From Gp6-AA40 sp035263125 (GTDB lineage: Bacteria; Acidobacteriota; Vicinamibacteria; Vicinamibacterales; UBA2999): DNA of 64,000 nt. The stretch spans positions 25,255 through 89,254 of the forward strand of contig DATFRP010000196.1 in the NCBI GenBank assembly GCA_035263125.1, in the 5' to 3' direction. Positions 51,434-60,777 of the stretch are shown here, in pieces. Positions within the stretch are counted from its first letter, which is position 1; each line of letters starts with the position of its first letter. Under the pieces are notes generated by a model that was not told the DNA's origin, did no database searches, and saw only the letters and a list, made by a program, of their open reading frames with translations. The position numbers and the translations under genes were made by a program.

Positions 51434-52849
51434 ATGAGAACGTGCCTGATCGCGGTTGCGGGTTCATTGCTGTGTGCGTCGACGCTGGCCGCAGCGGATG
51501 CGCCGACCTTCTACAAAGACGTCCTGCCGATCCTGCAGGCCAACTGTCAGACGTGCCATCGCCCCGGAGAGGTCGCGCCGATGTCGCTCGTCACCTACGA
51601 GCAGGCGAGACCATGGGCACGCGCGATCAAAACGGCAACTGCTGCGAGGCAGATGCCTCCGTGGTTCGCCGATCCCGGTTACGGCCATTTTGCGAATCAG
51701 CGTCGACTGAGCGACGCCGAGATCGCGACGCTGGCGTCGTGGGCAGACGGCGGTGCGCCAGCAGGCGATCCCGGGACGGCTCCACCACCGCTGACATTCG
51801 AGAGCGGCTGGAACATCAAGCCCGACGTGATCGTGGAGATGCCGAAGGCGTTCGAGCTGCCGGCACGCGGCACGATCAACTACAAGTACATCCTCGTGAA
51901 GACCAACTTCAAAGAGGACATGTGGGTGACCGCCGCTGAAATGCGGCCGGGCGATCCCGCGGTGCTGCACCACGGCAAGGTGTGGGTCCGTCCTCCTGGA
52001 TCGACCTGGATGGAGAAGGCGATTCCGGGCGAAGCGTACGAGACCGAAACGCAGAGGGCGATCCTCGGCAAGAACGCGATCGAGGAAGGCAACGACATCC
52101 TCGGCAAGTTCAACCCCGGTCTCGGCGCGCAGCGCTTCGATCAGGAAGGCGCCGCGAAGTTCATTCCCAAAGGATCCGATCTCGTGTTCGAGCTGCACTA
52201 CACGACCTCGGGCAAGCCGACGAGCGACGTGTCGAAGGTCGGTTTCGTACTCGCGAAGAACCCGCCGCAGACGCGCTACTACTTCCACGCCGGGCCGACC
52301 GCGCTCAATCTGGCGATTCCGGCCAACGACGGCAAGGCCGAAGTCGTGAGCGAGATCACGTTCGGCGAGAACGCAAAGCTCGTCTACGCACAGCCGCACA
52401 TGCATCTGCGCGGCAAGGATTTCGAGCTCCGCGTCGTGACGCCGAATGGAGAGAGCACGACGGTGCTGAAGGGCAACTGGAACTTCGAATGGCAGATGGG
52501 CTATCAGTACGCCGAGCCGATCTCGCTGCCGAAGGGATCCAAGCTTCGTCTGATCAGCCACTTCGACAACTCGAAGGCCAACCGCTTCAATCCCGATCCG
52601 GAGACGAAGGTCGTGTGGGGTCCACAGAACTGGGATGAGATGAGCAACTGCTTCATCGGCGTCCTGTTCGATCGCAGCACGTCACCGGACAAGGTGTTCC
52701 TGCGATCGGGGCCGAGCCTGCTGCCGCGCGGCGAGAACGGGCCGACGCTCAGCTCACTCGACAGCATTCGTCCGGACGCGGTCGAGCGTGCCGGCAACGC
52801 CGGGCCGGGCGACTTCGAGGAGAAGCCGTCGCACAAAGGGGGCAACTGA
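51434..52849 (+). CDS. Secreted cytochrome c/copper type II monooxygenase-like fusion
   Basis: 471 aa; ATG 51434 has GGAGAGG upstream and starts the signal peptide (LIAVAGSLLCASTLAAAD). A c-type haem motif C38-x-x-C41-H42 lies in ILQANCQTCHRPGEVAPMSL. The rest resembles the two-domain copper type II ascorbate-dependent monooxygenases (PHM-like): GDPAVLHHGKVWVRPPG with paired His, then LVYAQPHMHLRGKDFELRVV (H-x-H) and a later Met-rich strand. Such cytochrome-PHM proteins are common in acidobacteria and their substrate is unknown. It is periplasmic, likely accepting electrons through the haem (inference). Confidence 0.85.
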   Translation: MRTCLIAVAGSLLCASTLAAADAPTFYKDVLPILQANCQTCHRPGEVAPMSLVTYEQARPWARAIKTATAARQMPPWFADPGYGHFANQRRLSDAEIATLASWADGGAPAGDPGTAPPPLTFESGWNIKPDVIVEMPKAFELPARGTINYKYILVKTNFKEDMWVTAAEMRPGDPAVLHHGKVWVRPPGSTWMEKAIPGEAYETETQRAILGKNAIEEGNDILGKFNPGLGAQRFDQEGAAKFIPKGSDLVFELHYTTSGKPTSDVSKVGFVLAKNPPQTRYYFHAGPTALNLAIPANDGKAEVVSEITFGENAKLVYAQPHMHLRGKDFELRVVTPNGESTTVLKGNWNFEWQMGYQYAEPISLPKGSKLRLISHFDNSKANRFNPDPETKVVWGPQNWDEMSNCFIGVLFDRSTSPDKVFLRSGPSLLPRGENGPTLSSLDSIRPDAVERAGNAGPGDFEEKPSHKGGN

Positions 52850-52883
52850 TCACGCTCTCTTCGTGGGAGCCGCCTCTTTGTGG

Positions 52884-52903
52884 GGGCCGCCTTTAGGCGG
52901 CCC
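52884..52903. repeat. GGGCCGCC/GGCGGCCC palindrome upstream of ogt
   Basis: Single hairpin, loop TTTA, in the 120 bp between the cytochrome and ogt genes. It can act as a weak terminator for the cytochrome gene, but no T-run follows. Confidence 0.88.
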
Positions 52904-52969
52904 GTTCTTGGGTGTTCGTAAGGGCCGTCCGCCTGCGCTAAACGCCTCGGCGAGTCGGTCCATCGCTTT

Positions 52970-53491
52970 ATGTCCCTACAGGGATACTCGCTCTTCGACA
53001 CGCCGATTGGTCGATGCGGCATCGCATGGACTGATCGTGGTGTGGCGGGCGTCCTTCTTCCCGACGCTACCGATGGGGCGCTGCGCGCGCACCTCGCACG
53101 CCGATTTCCTCAGGCGCACGAAGCCACGCCGACGAACGACATCAAGCAGGCCATCAACGCGATCGCAGCGCTGCTCTCGGGTGAGCCGGCCGACCTGTCG
53201 TTCGTGAGGCTCGACATGAATGGCGTCCCTGAATTCAACCAGCGCGTCTATCGAGCGGCGCGTTTGATTCGACCGGGGAGCACTGCGTCGTACGGAGACA
53301 TCGCGCGTCAACTCGGCGTCCCTGGATCCGCACGCGCCGTCGGTCAGGCGCTCGGTCGCAATCCGTTTCCGATCATCGTCCCCTGTCATCGCGTGCTCGC
53401 CGCGGACGGGAAGACCGGCGGCTTCTCCGCTCCCGGCGGCACGGCAACGAAGCTTCGATTGCTGGCCGTGGAAGGCGCCCGTCTGCTGTGA
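52970..53491 (+). CDS. ogt: Methylated-DNA--[protein]-cysteine S-methyltransferase
   Basis: 173 aa. The active-site cysteine is C139 in FPIIVPCHRVLAADGKTGGF. The preceding helix-turn-helix is SYGDIARQLGVPGSARAVGQ, with ALGRNPFP between; GFSAPGG and LRLLAVEG finish the domain. It removes O6-methyl groups from guanine by suicidal alkyl transfer. The N-terminal half is of the Ogt type with the DTPIGRCGIAWTDRG strand. A regulatory Ada domain is absent. It is monocistronic as far as can be seen. Confidence 0.95.
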   Translation: MSLQGYSLFDTPIGRCGIAWTDRGVAGVLLPDATDGALRAHLARRFPQAHEATPTNDIKQAINAIAALLSGEPADLSFVRLDMNGVPEFNQRVYRAARLIRPGSTASYGDIARQLGVPGSARAVGQALGRNPFPIIVPCHRVLAADGKTGGFSAPGGTATKLRLLAVEGARLL

Positions 53492-53524
53492 GAGCCTGGC
53501 TCAGACGCCAGGCCGCGCTCCTGA

Positions 53525-56272
53525 TCAGCGCGACGCCGCTTTCTTGAAGTCTCCACCTTTCATGAACGTCATCGTCGAGACGTCGAAGAACTTGCGCAGC
53601 GCCGCGGTGATCTGCTGCGACGTCAGCGACTGCACCTTCTTCTCCAGTTCGGCGTCCCAGGCCATCGTCCGGCCGTAGTGCGTTCGGGTGACCAGCAGGT
53701 TGGCCAGACCGCCGTTCTGATCCCGATTGAGCTGCTGCGCCTGCAGCCAGCTGGCCTTCCCTGCGGCGATCTCGGCGTCGCTGAATCCGTCCTTGAGCAG
53801 CGTGGTCATCTCATCTCGGAACGAGGCCTCGACCTTCGCGGCGTTCTCGGGAGCCGAGATCGCGTTCGTGATGAAGGTCGCGTTGTCTTCACCCGGAGTC
53901 ACGCCCAGACTCGAGCTGATGCCGTAGCTCAACCCCTCCTTGCCGCGGATGCGCGCAAACAGCCGCGAGTTGATCCCCTGTCCGAGCAGGTAGTTCGCGA
54001 ACATCAGCGAGGGGTAATCCGGATTGTCGTCGCTGATGTTGATGTGCATGCCTGCCAGGAAAAACGCGTTGGCCTTGTCCGGCGTCTCGAACTGCTGATT
54101 CACCGGATCGATCCTGCGGTACGGATTCTTGATCTGCGCGTACGCCTTCGGACTCTTCCAGCCGTTGAGCGCGGACGCCGCCTTCAGGATCGCTTCGGGA
54201 TCGAAATCGCCGACGACGGCGAGCTCCGCGTTGGACGCGCCATAGAAGCCTGAATGGAACTGCTTGACCTGGTCGAGCGTCACGGCGCGCATGTCGGCCA
54301 GCTGCTCGTCGAACGTCGAGACATGCCGTACGTCGCCCTTCGGATACGGATTCAGATGCGATTGAAACGCCTGCATCGTGACGGAGGTGGGCTCCGATTT
54401 CTGACTCTCGATGCCCGCGAGTGCCTGTTGCCGGAGCGTCTCGAGCTCCGCGGCCGGGAATGACGGCTCGCGCAGCACTTCGGTTGCGAGCTCGAGGACC
54501 GCAGGGAGATTTGCCGCAATCGTCTCGATCGTCACGGTGGCTCCGCCGGCGCCGCCGCCCACGAACATTCGAGCCTTCAGTCGATCGAGTTCGTCCTGGA
54601 TCTGCTGCCGCGTGTGTTTCGTCGTGCCGCGCATCAGCAGCTGCCCGGTCATCTGCGCGACTGCTGACTGTCCGGCCAGCGATTTCTCGTCACCGAACGA
54701 CAGGCGCAGCACCGCCGACACCGTCTCACCGCGCGTCTTCTTGGGCAGGAGCATGGCCTTGGTTCCGCCCGGCAGCGTCACGCGGCGAAGGCGGCCCTCG
54801 ATGTTCGCCGGCGACGAGTCGAAGACTTCACCCGCAGACACCGTCGCGCTCCCTTTGAAATCCTTGAAGGTCGCAACCAGGTCGGGGGCGCTGGGAATCT
54901 CGGCGCGATCCGGCTGCGCAGCGGGCACGAACACGCCCAGCGTGCGATTGGCGGGCTTGAGGTAATAGGTCGCGACCCGCTGCACATCCGCCAGAGTCGT
55001 CTGCTTGATGCGATCGCGGTTGAGGAAGAACAGCCGCCAGTCGCCCATCGAGGCCCAGTTGCTCAATGACAGCGCCATCTGCTCGGAGTTGTTCAACTGC
55101 AGATCGATCTGCGTGAGCAGCCGATTGCGGACGCGTTCGACTTCCTCACTCGTGAATGGTGTCGTCTTCACCGCGTCGATCGTGGTGAGCAGAGTCGTTC
55201 TCGCGTCATCGAGCGACGACTCTTTCCGTACTTCGGCCAGTACCATGATCATGCCGGCGTCGCGCAACTGCAATCCCTGGCCCGCGATCTGCGACGCTTT
55301 CTTGGTCTCGACGAGCGCCTTGTACAGGCGCCCTGATGGGTTGTCGGTCAGAATCTGCGAGGCCATCTGCAGTGCCTGGTAATCAGGATGTGAGCCGGCA
55401 GGCACGTGATAGCCGACGACGATGTTCTGCACGTCGCCGACGCGCTGGAGCGTGACGGTGCGCTCGCCGTCCTGCGTCGGTTCGGCGGTGTAGATCGTCG
55501 GGAGCGTTCGCTGCGGCTTCGGGATCGGTCCGAAGTACTTCGCAATGAGGCCGAGCGTCTTCGTCTCGTCGATCTTGCCGGCGACCACGAGCAGGGCGTT
55601 GTCGGGCTGATAGTGCCCGCGATAGAACGCCTGCAGCCGATCGATCGGGACGTTCTCGATATCGCTGCGCGATCCGATCGTCGACTTCCCGTAGTTGTGC
55701 CACAGATACGCGGTCGACAGCACCCGTTCATACAGCACGCGGAGCGGTGAGTTCTCCCCCTGTTCGAACTCGTTGCGCACCACGGTCATCTCACTGTCGA
55801 GATCCTTCTTGGCGATGAACGAGTTGACCATCCGGTCCGATTCCAGATCGAGCGCCCACTCGAGGTTGGCGTCGGTGGCTGAAAACGTCTCGAAGTAGTT
55901 CGTCCGCTCGTACGAGGTCGTGCCGTTCGGGCGCGAGCCGTGGTCCTGCAGCTCCTTCGGGATGTTCGTGTGTCTGGTCGATCCCTTGAACACCATGTGC
56001 TCCAGCAGGTGCGCCATGCCGGTCTCGCCGTAGTTCTCATGCTTGGAACCGACGAGGTACGTGATGTTCACCGTGATCGTCGACTTCGATTGATCGGGAA
56101 ACAGCAGCGTGCGGAGTCCGTTGGGCAGCTGGTATTCCGTGATGCCCTCAACGGACGTGATTCGCTGCACGCCCGCCGGCAGCGTCGGCGCTCCCGCTTG
56201 GCCCCACACCCGATTCGGGGACACGCTCACCAGAAGGGCCAGGACCAGCAACGGGAGTCGAAGGAGTTTCAT
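53525..56272 (-). CDS. Secreted M16-family (insulinase/pitrilysin) zinc peptidase, two-domain
   Basis: 915 aa with a signal peptide (LLVLALLVSVSPNRVWGQ). The inverted zinc motif H88-x-x-E91-H92 lies in ETGMAHLLEHMVFKG, with the distal Glu in the following helix (NEFEQGENSPLR region). The second half repeats the fold (VTLPGGTKAMLLPKKTRGET, ELAVVGDFDPEAI) but lacks HxxEH and carries the substrate-binding SYGISSSLG. A paired catalytic/inactive domain in one chain is the usual large M16 form. It is a periplasmic peptide-degrading enzyme by inference. The stop is close to the convergent ogt gene. Confidence 0.95.
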   Translation of the reverse strand: MKLLRLPLLVLALLVSVSPNRVWGQAGAPTLPAGVQRITSVEGITEYQLPNGLRTLLFPDQSKSTITVNITYLVGSKHENYGETGMAHLLEHMVFKGSTRHTNIPKELQDHGSRPNGTTSYERTNYFETFSATDANLEWALDLESDRMVNSFIAKKDLDSEMTVVRNEFEQGENSPLRVLYERVLSTAYLWHNYGKSTIGSRSDIENVPIDRLQAFYRGHYQPDNALLVVAGKIDETKTLGLIAKYFGPIPKPQRTLPTIYTAEPTQDGERTVTLQRVGDVQNIVVGYHVPAGSHPDYQALQMASQILTDNPSGRLYKALVETKKASQIAGQGLQLRDAGMIMVLAEVRKESSLDDARTTLLTTIDAVKTTPFTSEEVERVRNRLLTQIDLQLNNSEQMALSLSNWASMGDWRLFFLNRDRIKQTTLADVQRVATYYLKPANRTLGVFVPAAQPDRAEIPSAPDLVATFKDFKGSATVSAGEVFDSSPANIEGRLRRVTLPGGTKAMLLPKKTRGETVSAVLRLSFGDEKSLAGQSAVAQMTGQLLMRGTTKHTRQQIQDELDRLKARMFVGGGAGGATVTIETIAANLPAVLELATEVLREPSFPAAELETLRQQALAGIESQKSEPTSVTMQAFQSHLNPYPKGDVRHVSTFDEQLADMRAVTLDQVKQFHSGFYGASNAELAVVGDFDPEAILKAASALNGWKSPKAYAQIKNPYRRIDPVNQQFETPDKANAFFLAGMHINISDDNPDYPSLMFANYLLGQGINSRLFARIRGKEGLSYGISSSLGVTPGEDNATFITNAISAPENAAKVEASFRDEMTTLLKDGFSDAEIAAGKASWLQAQQLNRDQNGGLANLLVTRTHYGRTMAWDAELEKKVQSLTSQQITAALRKFFDVSTMTFMKGGDFKKAASR

Positions 56273-56415
56273 ATCAACCTCGAATCGGTTTCAAAAGAAA
56301 TGCGCGAAGGCGCATGGCGTGTTATATACGCCCGCGCCTGGCAAGGGGTCAATCAGCCTCGATGTTGCAGCGATTCCGCGAAGGGGCCGTTTCAACGTCG
56401 TCGCGATCTGCGCGC

Positions 56416-57789
56416 TCACCTCGCATTTTCGTCAGCGAGCGGCTCGGAGCTCGCGTCGGGGCACCGCGTCACGCGGCCGTCCTTCAGCGTGAAAGCGACC
56501 ACCCGGGATTCGCCCGCCGTCGTGTGACAGTCACCGGCGCCCCGTCTCACATCGCCGGACCAATTGTCTCCCTTGATCAGGTGGACCGCCGCCGGAAAGA
56601 GCGTGTCGAACGCGCTTCCAAAGCCAAATCGCACCGACTCGTCGTCGAGGAGCACGATGCGTCCGCGTGGCCCCGTCGTTTCGGTGTGGACGGCCTTCAC
56701 GACCGAGGCCGACACATCGGCGGGCACTACCCAGCGCTTGTTGCGCAACCAATGCAGCGGGACGAGCGTAAACGCGGCCACCAGCAATCCCGTCACGGCG
56801 ATACGAAACCGCGACGGGCTGGCGCGCATCGCACACGAAGCGAGCGCGGCCGCAGCGAAGGCGCAGCCGATCGAAGGCGCCAGCGCATACAGGTCTGAAC
56901 GATTCGCGGCGAAGGTCGTGAGGGCTATGAATCCGATTGCCCAGAGCGCTCCGAACACGATCGCGCGCCGCTCGAACGGTACGAGGGGGGCGAACGGACG
57001 AGACGCGAAGGTGACGACGAGCCCGGCCACAGCGCTGAAGAGGCCGGCCCGTACCGCGTATTCGCGGGCGTTGTGGAAGAAGTCTCTGAACCCTGAAACC
57101 GCCGGATAGTGCGCAGGAAGATTCGTCGGACCGAAGGCGCCGCTGTTGAGGCGAAGCGGGATGTAAATCGCCAGAGCGGCCCAGAGCGGCCAGAGGGTAG
57201 CGACTGTGGATGCGAGCGTTGCCTCGCGTCGACGGTCCCATACAACAAATATCGTCAGCACCGCGGGCAGCAGCGCCGCCTCTTCCTTGCTGAGCAGCGC
57301 GAGCAGACACAGGACTCCGGCCGTCTTGTAGCGCCGGTGCAGCGCGCAGTCGGCACTCGCCAGCGCGAACACACACAGCATGAGCGCGGTGCGTCCGCTG
57401 ATCCACAGCAGCGCCATGCGAGGCGCGTGGATGTCGAGCGCCCAGACGCCGACGGCGAAGAGCGCAGCGGCCGAGGGCAACGCCAGCGTTCGAGCGAGCC
57501 GGAACACCAGGCCTGCCGCAAGCACGAAGAGCGCGAGGTTCGTCAGCGCGTACTTGAACGAGTCCAGGTGCCAGAGCTCGTAGTCGGCGGCAAAGGTCAG
57601 CGAGACCAGCGGCCGATAGAAGCCAGGCTGCTGCGTGAACAGGCGGACCACATCCGACGACGATGCGATTCGACTGGTCACGATCCACGCGAAGTCGTCG
57701 CGGACGAAGCCGTGTCCGAGATCGGGACCGTAGATCGCAGCGAAGGCAGCCACTAGTGCCAGCAGTGCGAGTGGGAGTCGAGATGCCAC
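56416..57789 (-). CDS. Polytopic membrane protein, GT-C glycosyltransferase-like
   Basis: 457 aa with about nine to ten membrane helices. The first periplasmic loop carries GPDLGHGFVRDDFAWI, including a D-D pair as in PMT/GT-C enzymes, then QPGFYRPLVSLTFAADYELW, typical of the dolichyl-phosphate-mannose-mannosyltransferase-like hypothetical family. A soluble C-terminal part of about 90 residues with four Cys (including DCHTTAG and TRCPDASS) follows. Lipid-linked sugar transfer in the periplasm is plausible but unproven. There is nothing to identify donor or acceptor. Confidence 0.7.
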   Translation of the reverse strand: MASRLPLALLALVAAFAAIYGPDLGHGFVRDDFAWIVTSRIASSSDVVRLFTQQPGFYRPLVSLTFAADYELWHLDSFKYALTNLALFVLAAGLVFRLARTLALPSAAALFAVGVWALDIHAPRMALLWISGRTALMLCVFALASADCALHRRYKTAGVLCLLALLSKEEAALLPAVLTIFVVWDRRREATLASTVATLWPLWAALAIYIPLRLNSGAFGPTNLPAHYPAVSGFRDFFHNAREYAVRAGLFSAVAGLVVTFASRPFAPLVPFERRAIVFGALWAIGFIALTTFAANRSDLYALAPSIGCAFAAAALASCAMRASPSRFRIAVTGLLVAAFTLVPLHWLRNKRWVVPADVSASVVKAVHTETTGPRGRIVLLDDESVRFGFGSAFDTLFPAAVHLIKGDNWSGDVRRGAGDCHTTAGESRVVAFTLKDGRVTRCPDASSEPLADENAR

Positions 57790-58188
57790 GAGAGTCAGGG
57801 TAGATTATCGAGCAACTGCGTGTCGGGGGCGAGGCGAGCGTGACCCGCGAAGAAGCGTATCGCGAAAGAGCATCGATCAGTACTCACCCGAAGTGGCAGC
57901 GACTGGGCGCGCGGGTCTGAAGACACTGCGCATATATTCGCAAGCTGATGACGGGTCGTGAAGTTCTCCGCCGCGGACTGACGACCGGCCGCGGGAGCGT
58001 CGTGCTGAAGTCGAAGATCAAGTGGGGCCAGGTCCTCGTCTGCCAACCGAAGCTTGCGCACAAGCGACGCCCCTGCTTGCCCTTTTCGAGATCTTCGAGC
58101 CAGTAGAGCGATCGTCCATCTAGGACTACGGATAACGGATGGGAGCAAAGGCCCACCGCTTAGGTGCTAGACTGGAAGTTCGACTCGG
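57790..58188. other. Gene-poor stretch upstream of tRNA-Leu
   Basis: About 400 bp. Two overlapping minus-strand frames end here (57795-58148 and 57884-58156), but neither has a convincing start, a known motif or family resemblance. I see no RNA gene, terminator or clear repeat. It may be decayed sequence or the promoter region of the tRNA. Confidence 0.5.
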
Positions 58189-58276
58189 GCCAGAGTGGCG
58201 AAACTGGCAGACGCGCGAGACTCAAAATCTCGTCCATCTCCGATGGGTGTGGGTTCGATTCCCTCCTCTGGCACCA
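58189..58276 (+). tRNA. tRNA-Leu (anticodon CAA)
   Basis: Acceptor arms GCCAGAG (58189-58195) and CTCTGGC pair, and ACCA is encoded at the 3' end. The D-loop region GTGGCGAAACTGGCAGACGC contains the conserved G-G-x-A-G pattern. The anticodon stem CGAGA/TCTCG encloses the loop CTCAAAA, giving anticodon CAA. The long variable arm is typical of class II leucine tRNAs, and GGTTCGATTCC is the T-loop. Lower-GC DNA directly follows. Confidence 0.97.
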
Positions 58277-58289
58277 ACAACTACGCCGC

Positions 58290-59184
58290 ATGACGTCAGG
58301 CTTCTCCGCGGTTCCACCAGATCGCGCACTGAAGTTCGAGGTCATCCGCCACGAGTTGGACGGCCTTCTGACTGTCTTCGGTAACAAGCTTGAACGGGAA
58401 TGGCCGAAGCAGTGGGCTTTCATTGCCGAGTCCAATGGTCTACATGCGTGGCACGGTTCTCCTGACGGAGAACACTTTCAACTCGATTCGGTTTTTGGCC
58501 GCCGACACTCCACAAAACCCCAGCCGTAAACTTGAGTTCGGGATCAGCGTCCTACCACTGGCGCGAACGATTCTCGACTCCGTCTTCACTGTCGCGTTTC
58601 TGTTTGAAGATCTACCGACGCGTTGGTCGTGGTTCCTGAAGTCTGGTTGGCGTGAGCAGCGCAATGAATTGGAGCGTTACCGAACTGAATACGGGACTGA
58701 TTCGGACTGGACTGACTGGTTGCAGCAGAACCAAGAACTGTTGGATTGGCTGAAGACTGAGGCGCCCATCACGCCTGCGGAGGAAGCTGACGCGACGAAG
58801 CTGATTCGCTGGTGGCCGAATCCTGGCAAGATGGCGAATCAGGTTACCGACACAAGGCTGCAAGCGGATCTGCGCTACCTGAACGACTGGTTTTACAGAG
58901 AGATGTCAGCGGCATCTCATCTCTCTTGGACAGGATTCGCGAAGCAAGCAGGTCACTTGCTCAAGGTGCCAGACGCCGAACGCGATGACACTCTGAAGAA
59001 GTACCGTTCTGACGGATTTTTCACCGCTATCACGTTGGTTCTTGCGCTTCTGTCTGAGATCCAGATCGCGTGTCGATTCGAGGACGGGCTCGACGCACGA
59101 CTGAAGTACCTGTGGGGTATCGTCGCCGCCTACTGGGGAGACGCTGATGCGCTGTACAAACGGCGATATGCCGAACTGCTGTAA
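58290..59184 (+). pseudogene. Frameshifted or N-truncated gene of unknown helical family, island-like
   Basis: Two overlapping frames make one protein. Frame 1 from ATG 58290 gives VIRHELDGLLTVFGNKLERE and WPKQWAFIAESNG. Then the matching continuation MVYMRGTVLLTENTFNSIRF is in the next frame from ATG 58435 to 59184. Joining them gives about 298 residues; reading only the second frame from 58435 gives 249 aa. Content is mostly helical with Trp-rich parts (DWTDWLQQNQELLDWLKTEA, DWFYREMSAASHLSWTGFAK); I do not recognise it. It is visibly less GC-rich than its surroundings and sits 14 bp after tRNA-Leu, suggesting transfer. A sequencing error at the shift is the alternative. Confidence 0.6.
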
Positions 59185-59877
59185 GAACGCGCGATCCCCT
59201 GCCTACAGCAACGCTTTCCGCTGACCGCTTTTCATGTAGAGGGTGCCAAGCATCGCTGCGCTCGTGCCCACGTTTCGCGCGAGCAGCACCAGATTCGCGT
59301 TCGGGTTCTTGAGCATCGTCAGCGTAAACCCCGTCGAGCGAAGTGCCTTGAGAGATTGAGCACCTCGCCGACGTTGTCGTGAGGCAGCTTTGCCGCTTCG
59401 AGTTCGCGCAACGAATAGTCATGACGTTTGATGAAGAACAGATCGTCAGCTTCCAGACCCTTCCGCTCGACGACTCTTCTCGATCTTGGACGTGTATATG
59501 CGAACGCGGCTCCTACGATCGATACGGCGTGCGGCGCGGATCGACTGGCCCTCGGGTTTCAGATCGTGACGTCTTTCACGGCGTCGTGCGGCCGCTTCGG
59601 GTCGTAGCACCAGACGTGACTGCAGCGGTCGCACAGCGGTAGTAGTGGACGCGGGCCCGCCCGCCGTCGCCGCGAGAGAGCTGCCGTCGTGAAAACACCC
59701 TGGGCACAGACCCCTTCGCAAGGTAAGGTGGGCAGCCTAACTCTGCGTGGGGACGCACTGTATCAGCGGCAGCCGAAACCGGACGCACCGGCCATCCGCA
59801 GTCCCCGTTCGCGACACCTCAGCGTGCGGAAGTATACTTCGCACACCCAGTCCCTCTTCCGTGACGAGAATGTCGAA
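59185..59877. other. Gene-poor stretch with protein relics
   Basis: About 690 bp. On the minus strand, 59203-59345 can be read as TLTMLKNPNANLVLLARNVG followed by TSAAMLGTLYMKSGQRKALL and a stop, faintly like the end of a tyrosine recombinase. In another frame just upstream, RELEAAKLPHDNVGEVLNLS is seen. Near 59560-59630 the minus strand encodes PLCDRCSHVWCYDPKRPHDA, a zinc-ribbon-like fragment. All are broken and lack starts, so they are treated as decayed sequence. Confidence 0.5.
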
Positions 59878-60777
59878 ATGCGCCACGCTCATCGAGTGGA
59901 ACGCGCTGCACTGTCGCTCGTCGTCCTGACCACGCTCGGGTCAGGCAGCGCGGCCGCGCAGATCGATCTCTCCGGCGAATGGGCCGCGCGACTCCACGAA
60001 GAGGTGCTGCTGCGCAGGGACCCGCCTGGACCGAGCATTGGCGACTACACGGGCCTCCCCGTCAACGACGCTGCGCGCCTCAAAGCCGACAGCTGGGACG
60101 CATCGATCCTCTCGGTGCGCGAGCATCAGACGACGCCCTCGTCGGCGATCTACTGGGCACGATCGCTGGCGAACATGCGCATCACGCCGATCGTCGACGA
60201 GAAGACACAGCAGATCATCGCATTGAGCATCTACCGCTCGCCCGGCACGGGCGCGGGCGGCACGACCCGCACGATCTGGATGGATGGACGTCCGCATCCG
60301 CCCGACTTCGCCGCGCACACCTGGCTCGGATTCTCGACGGGACGATGGGAAGGCCCGACGCTCGTCGTGGACACGACGCACCTCAAGATGGGCGTGATTC
60401 AGCGCAACGGGCTGCCGCACAGCGATCAGGCCACGATGACGGAGCGGTTCTATCGGCACGGCGACGTGCTGACCTATGTCAGCATCGCCGACGATCCGAT
60501 CTACCTCGAAGAACCGCTCGTGCGCACGACCAACTGGGTCCTCGATCCCTCGCAGCAGCTCGAACCGATCCCCACCCGCATCGTCGACGAGATTGCCGGC
60601 CAGCCGAAGGGCTACGTGCCGCATCATCTGCCGGGATCGAACCCATATCTGCACGAATTCGCCGATCGCGTCCGGCTCCCGTACGAGGCCGTGCGGGGCG
60701 GGGCGAGAACCATGTATCCTGAATACCAACAACGATTGAAGGAGCTCACGCGAGTGGCTCCGATCCGGCGACCATGA
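59878..60777 (+). CDS. Conserved secreted hypothetical protein
   Basis: 299 aa from ATG 59878, chosen because the signal peptide LSLVVLTTLGSGSAAAQ follows; the longer frame upstream is noise. Mature start IDLSGEWAARLHEE, then GDYTGLPVNDAARLKADSWD, WEGPTLVVDTTHLKMGVIQR and SDQATMTERFYRHGDVLTYV. I have seen this pattern described only as hypothetical in acidobacteria and proteobacteria, so no activity is assigned. It is translationally coupled to the downstream bactofilin (4-nt overlap), which hints at an envelope role. Confidence 0.8.
   Translation: MRHAHRVERAALSLVVLTTLGSGSAAAQIDLSGEWAARLHEEVLLRRDPPGPSIGDYTGLPVNDAARLKADSWDASILSVREHQTTPSSAIYWARSLANMRITPIVDEKTQQIIALSIYRSPGTGAGGTTRTIWMDGRPHPPDFAAHTWLGFSTGRWEGPTLVVDTTHLKMGVIQRNGLPHSDQATMTERFYRHGDVLTYVSIADDPIYLEEPLVRTTNWVLDPSQQLEPIPTRIVDEIAGQPKGYVPHHLPGSNPYLHEFADRVRLPYEAVRGGARTMYPEYQQRLKELTRVAPIRRP

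Noticed and set aside
51464..52561. 365-aa minus-strand frame opposite the cytochrome gene
   Set aside because: Shadow of the cytochrome/PHM-like gene; no ribosome site or motif.
57795..58156. Two overlapping minus-strand frames of 117 and 90 aa before tRNA-Leu
   Set aside because: No motif, no good start site and no agreement between the frames; left as gene-poor DNA.
58164..58289. Upstream extension of the frameshifted gene through tRNA-Leu
   Set aside because: The frame reads through the tRNA gene and cannot be coding there; the start was set at 58290.
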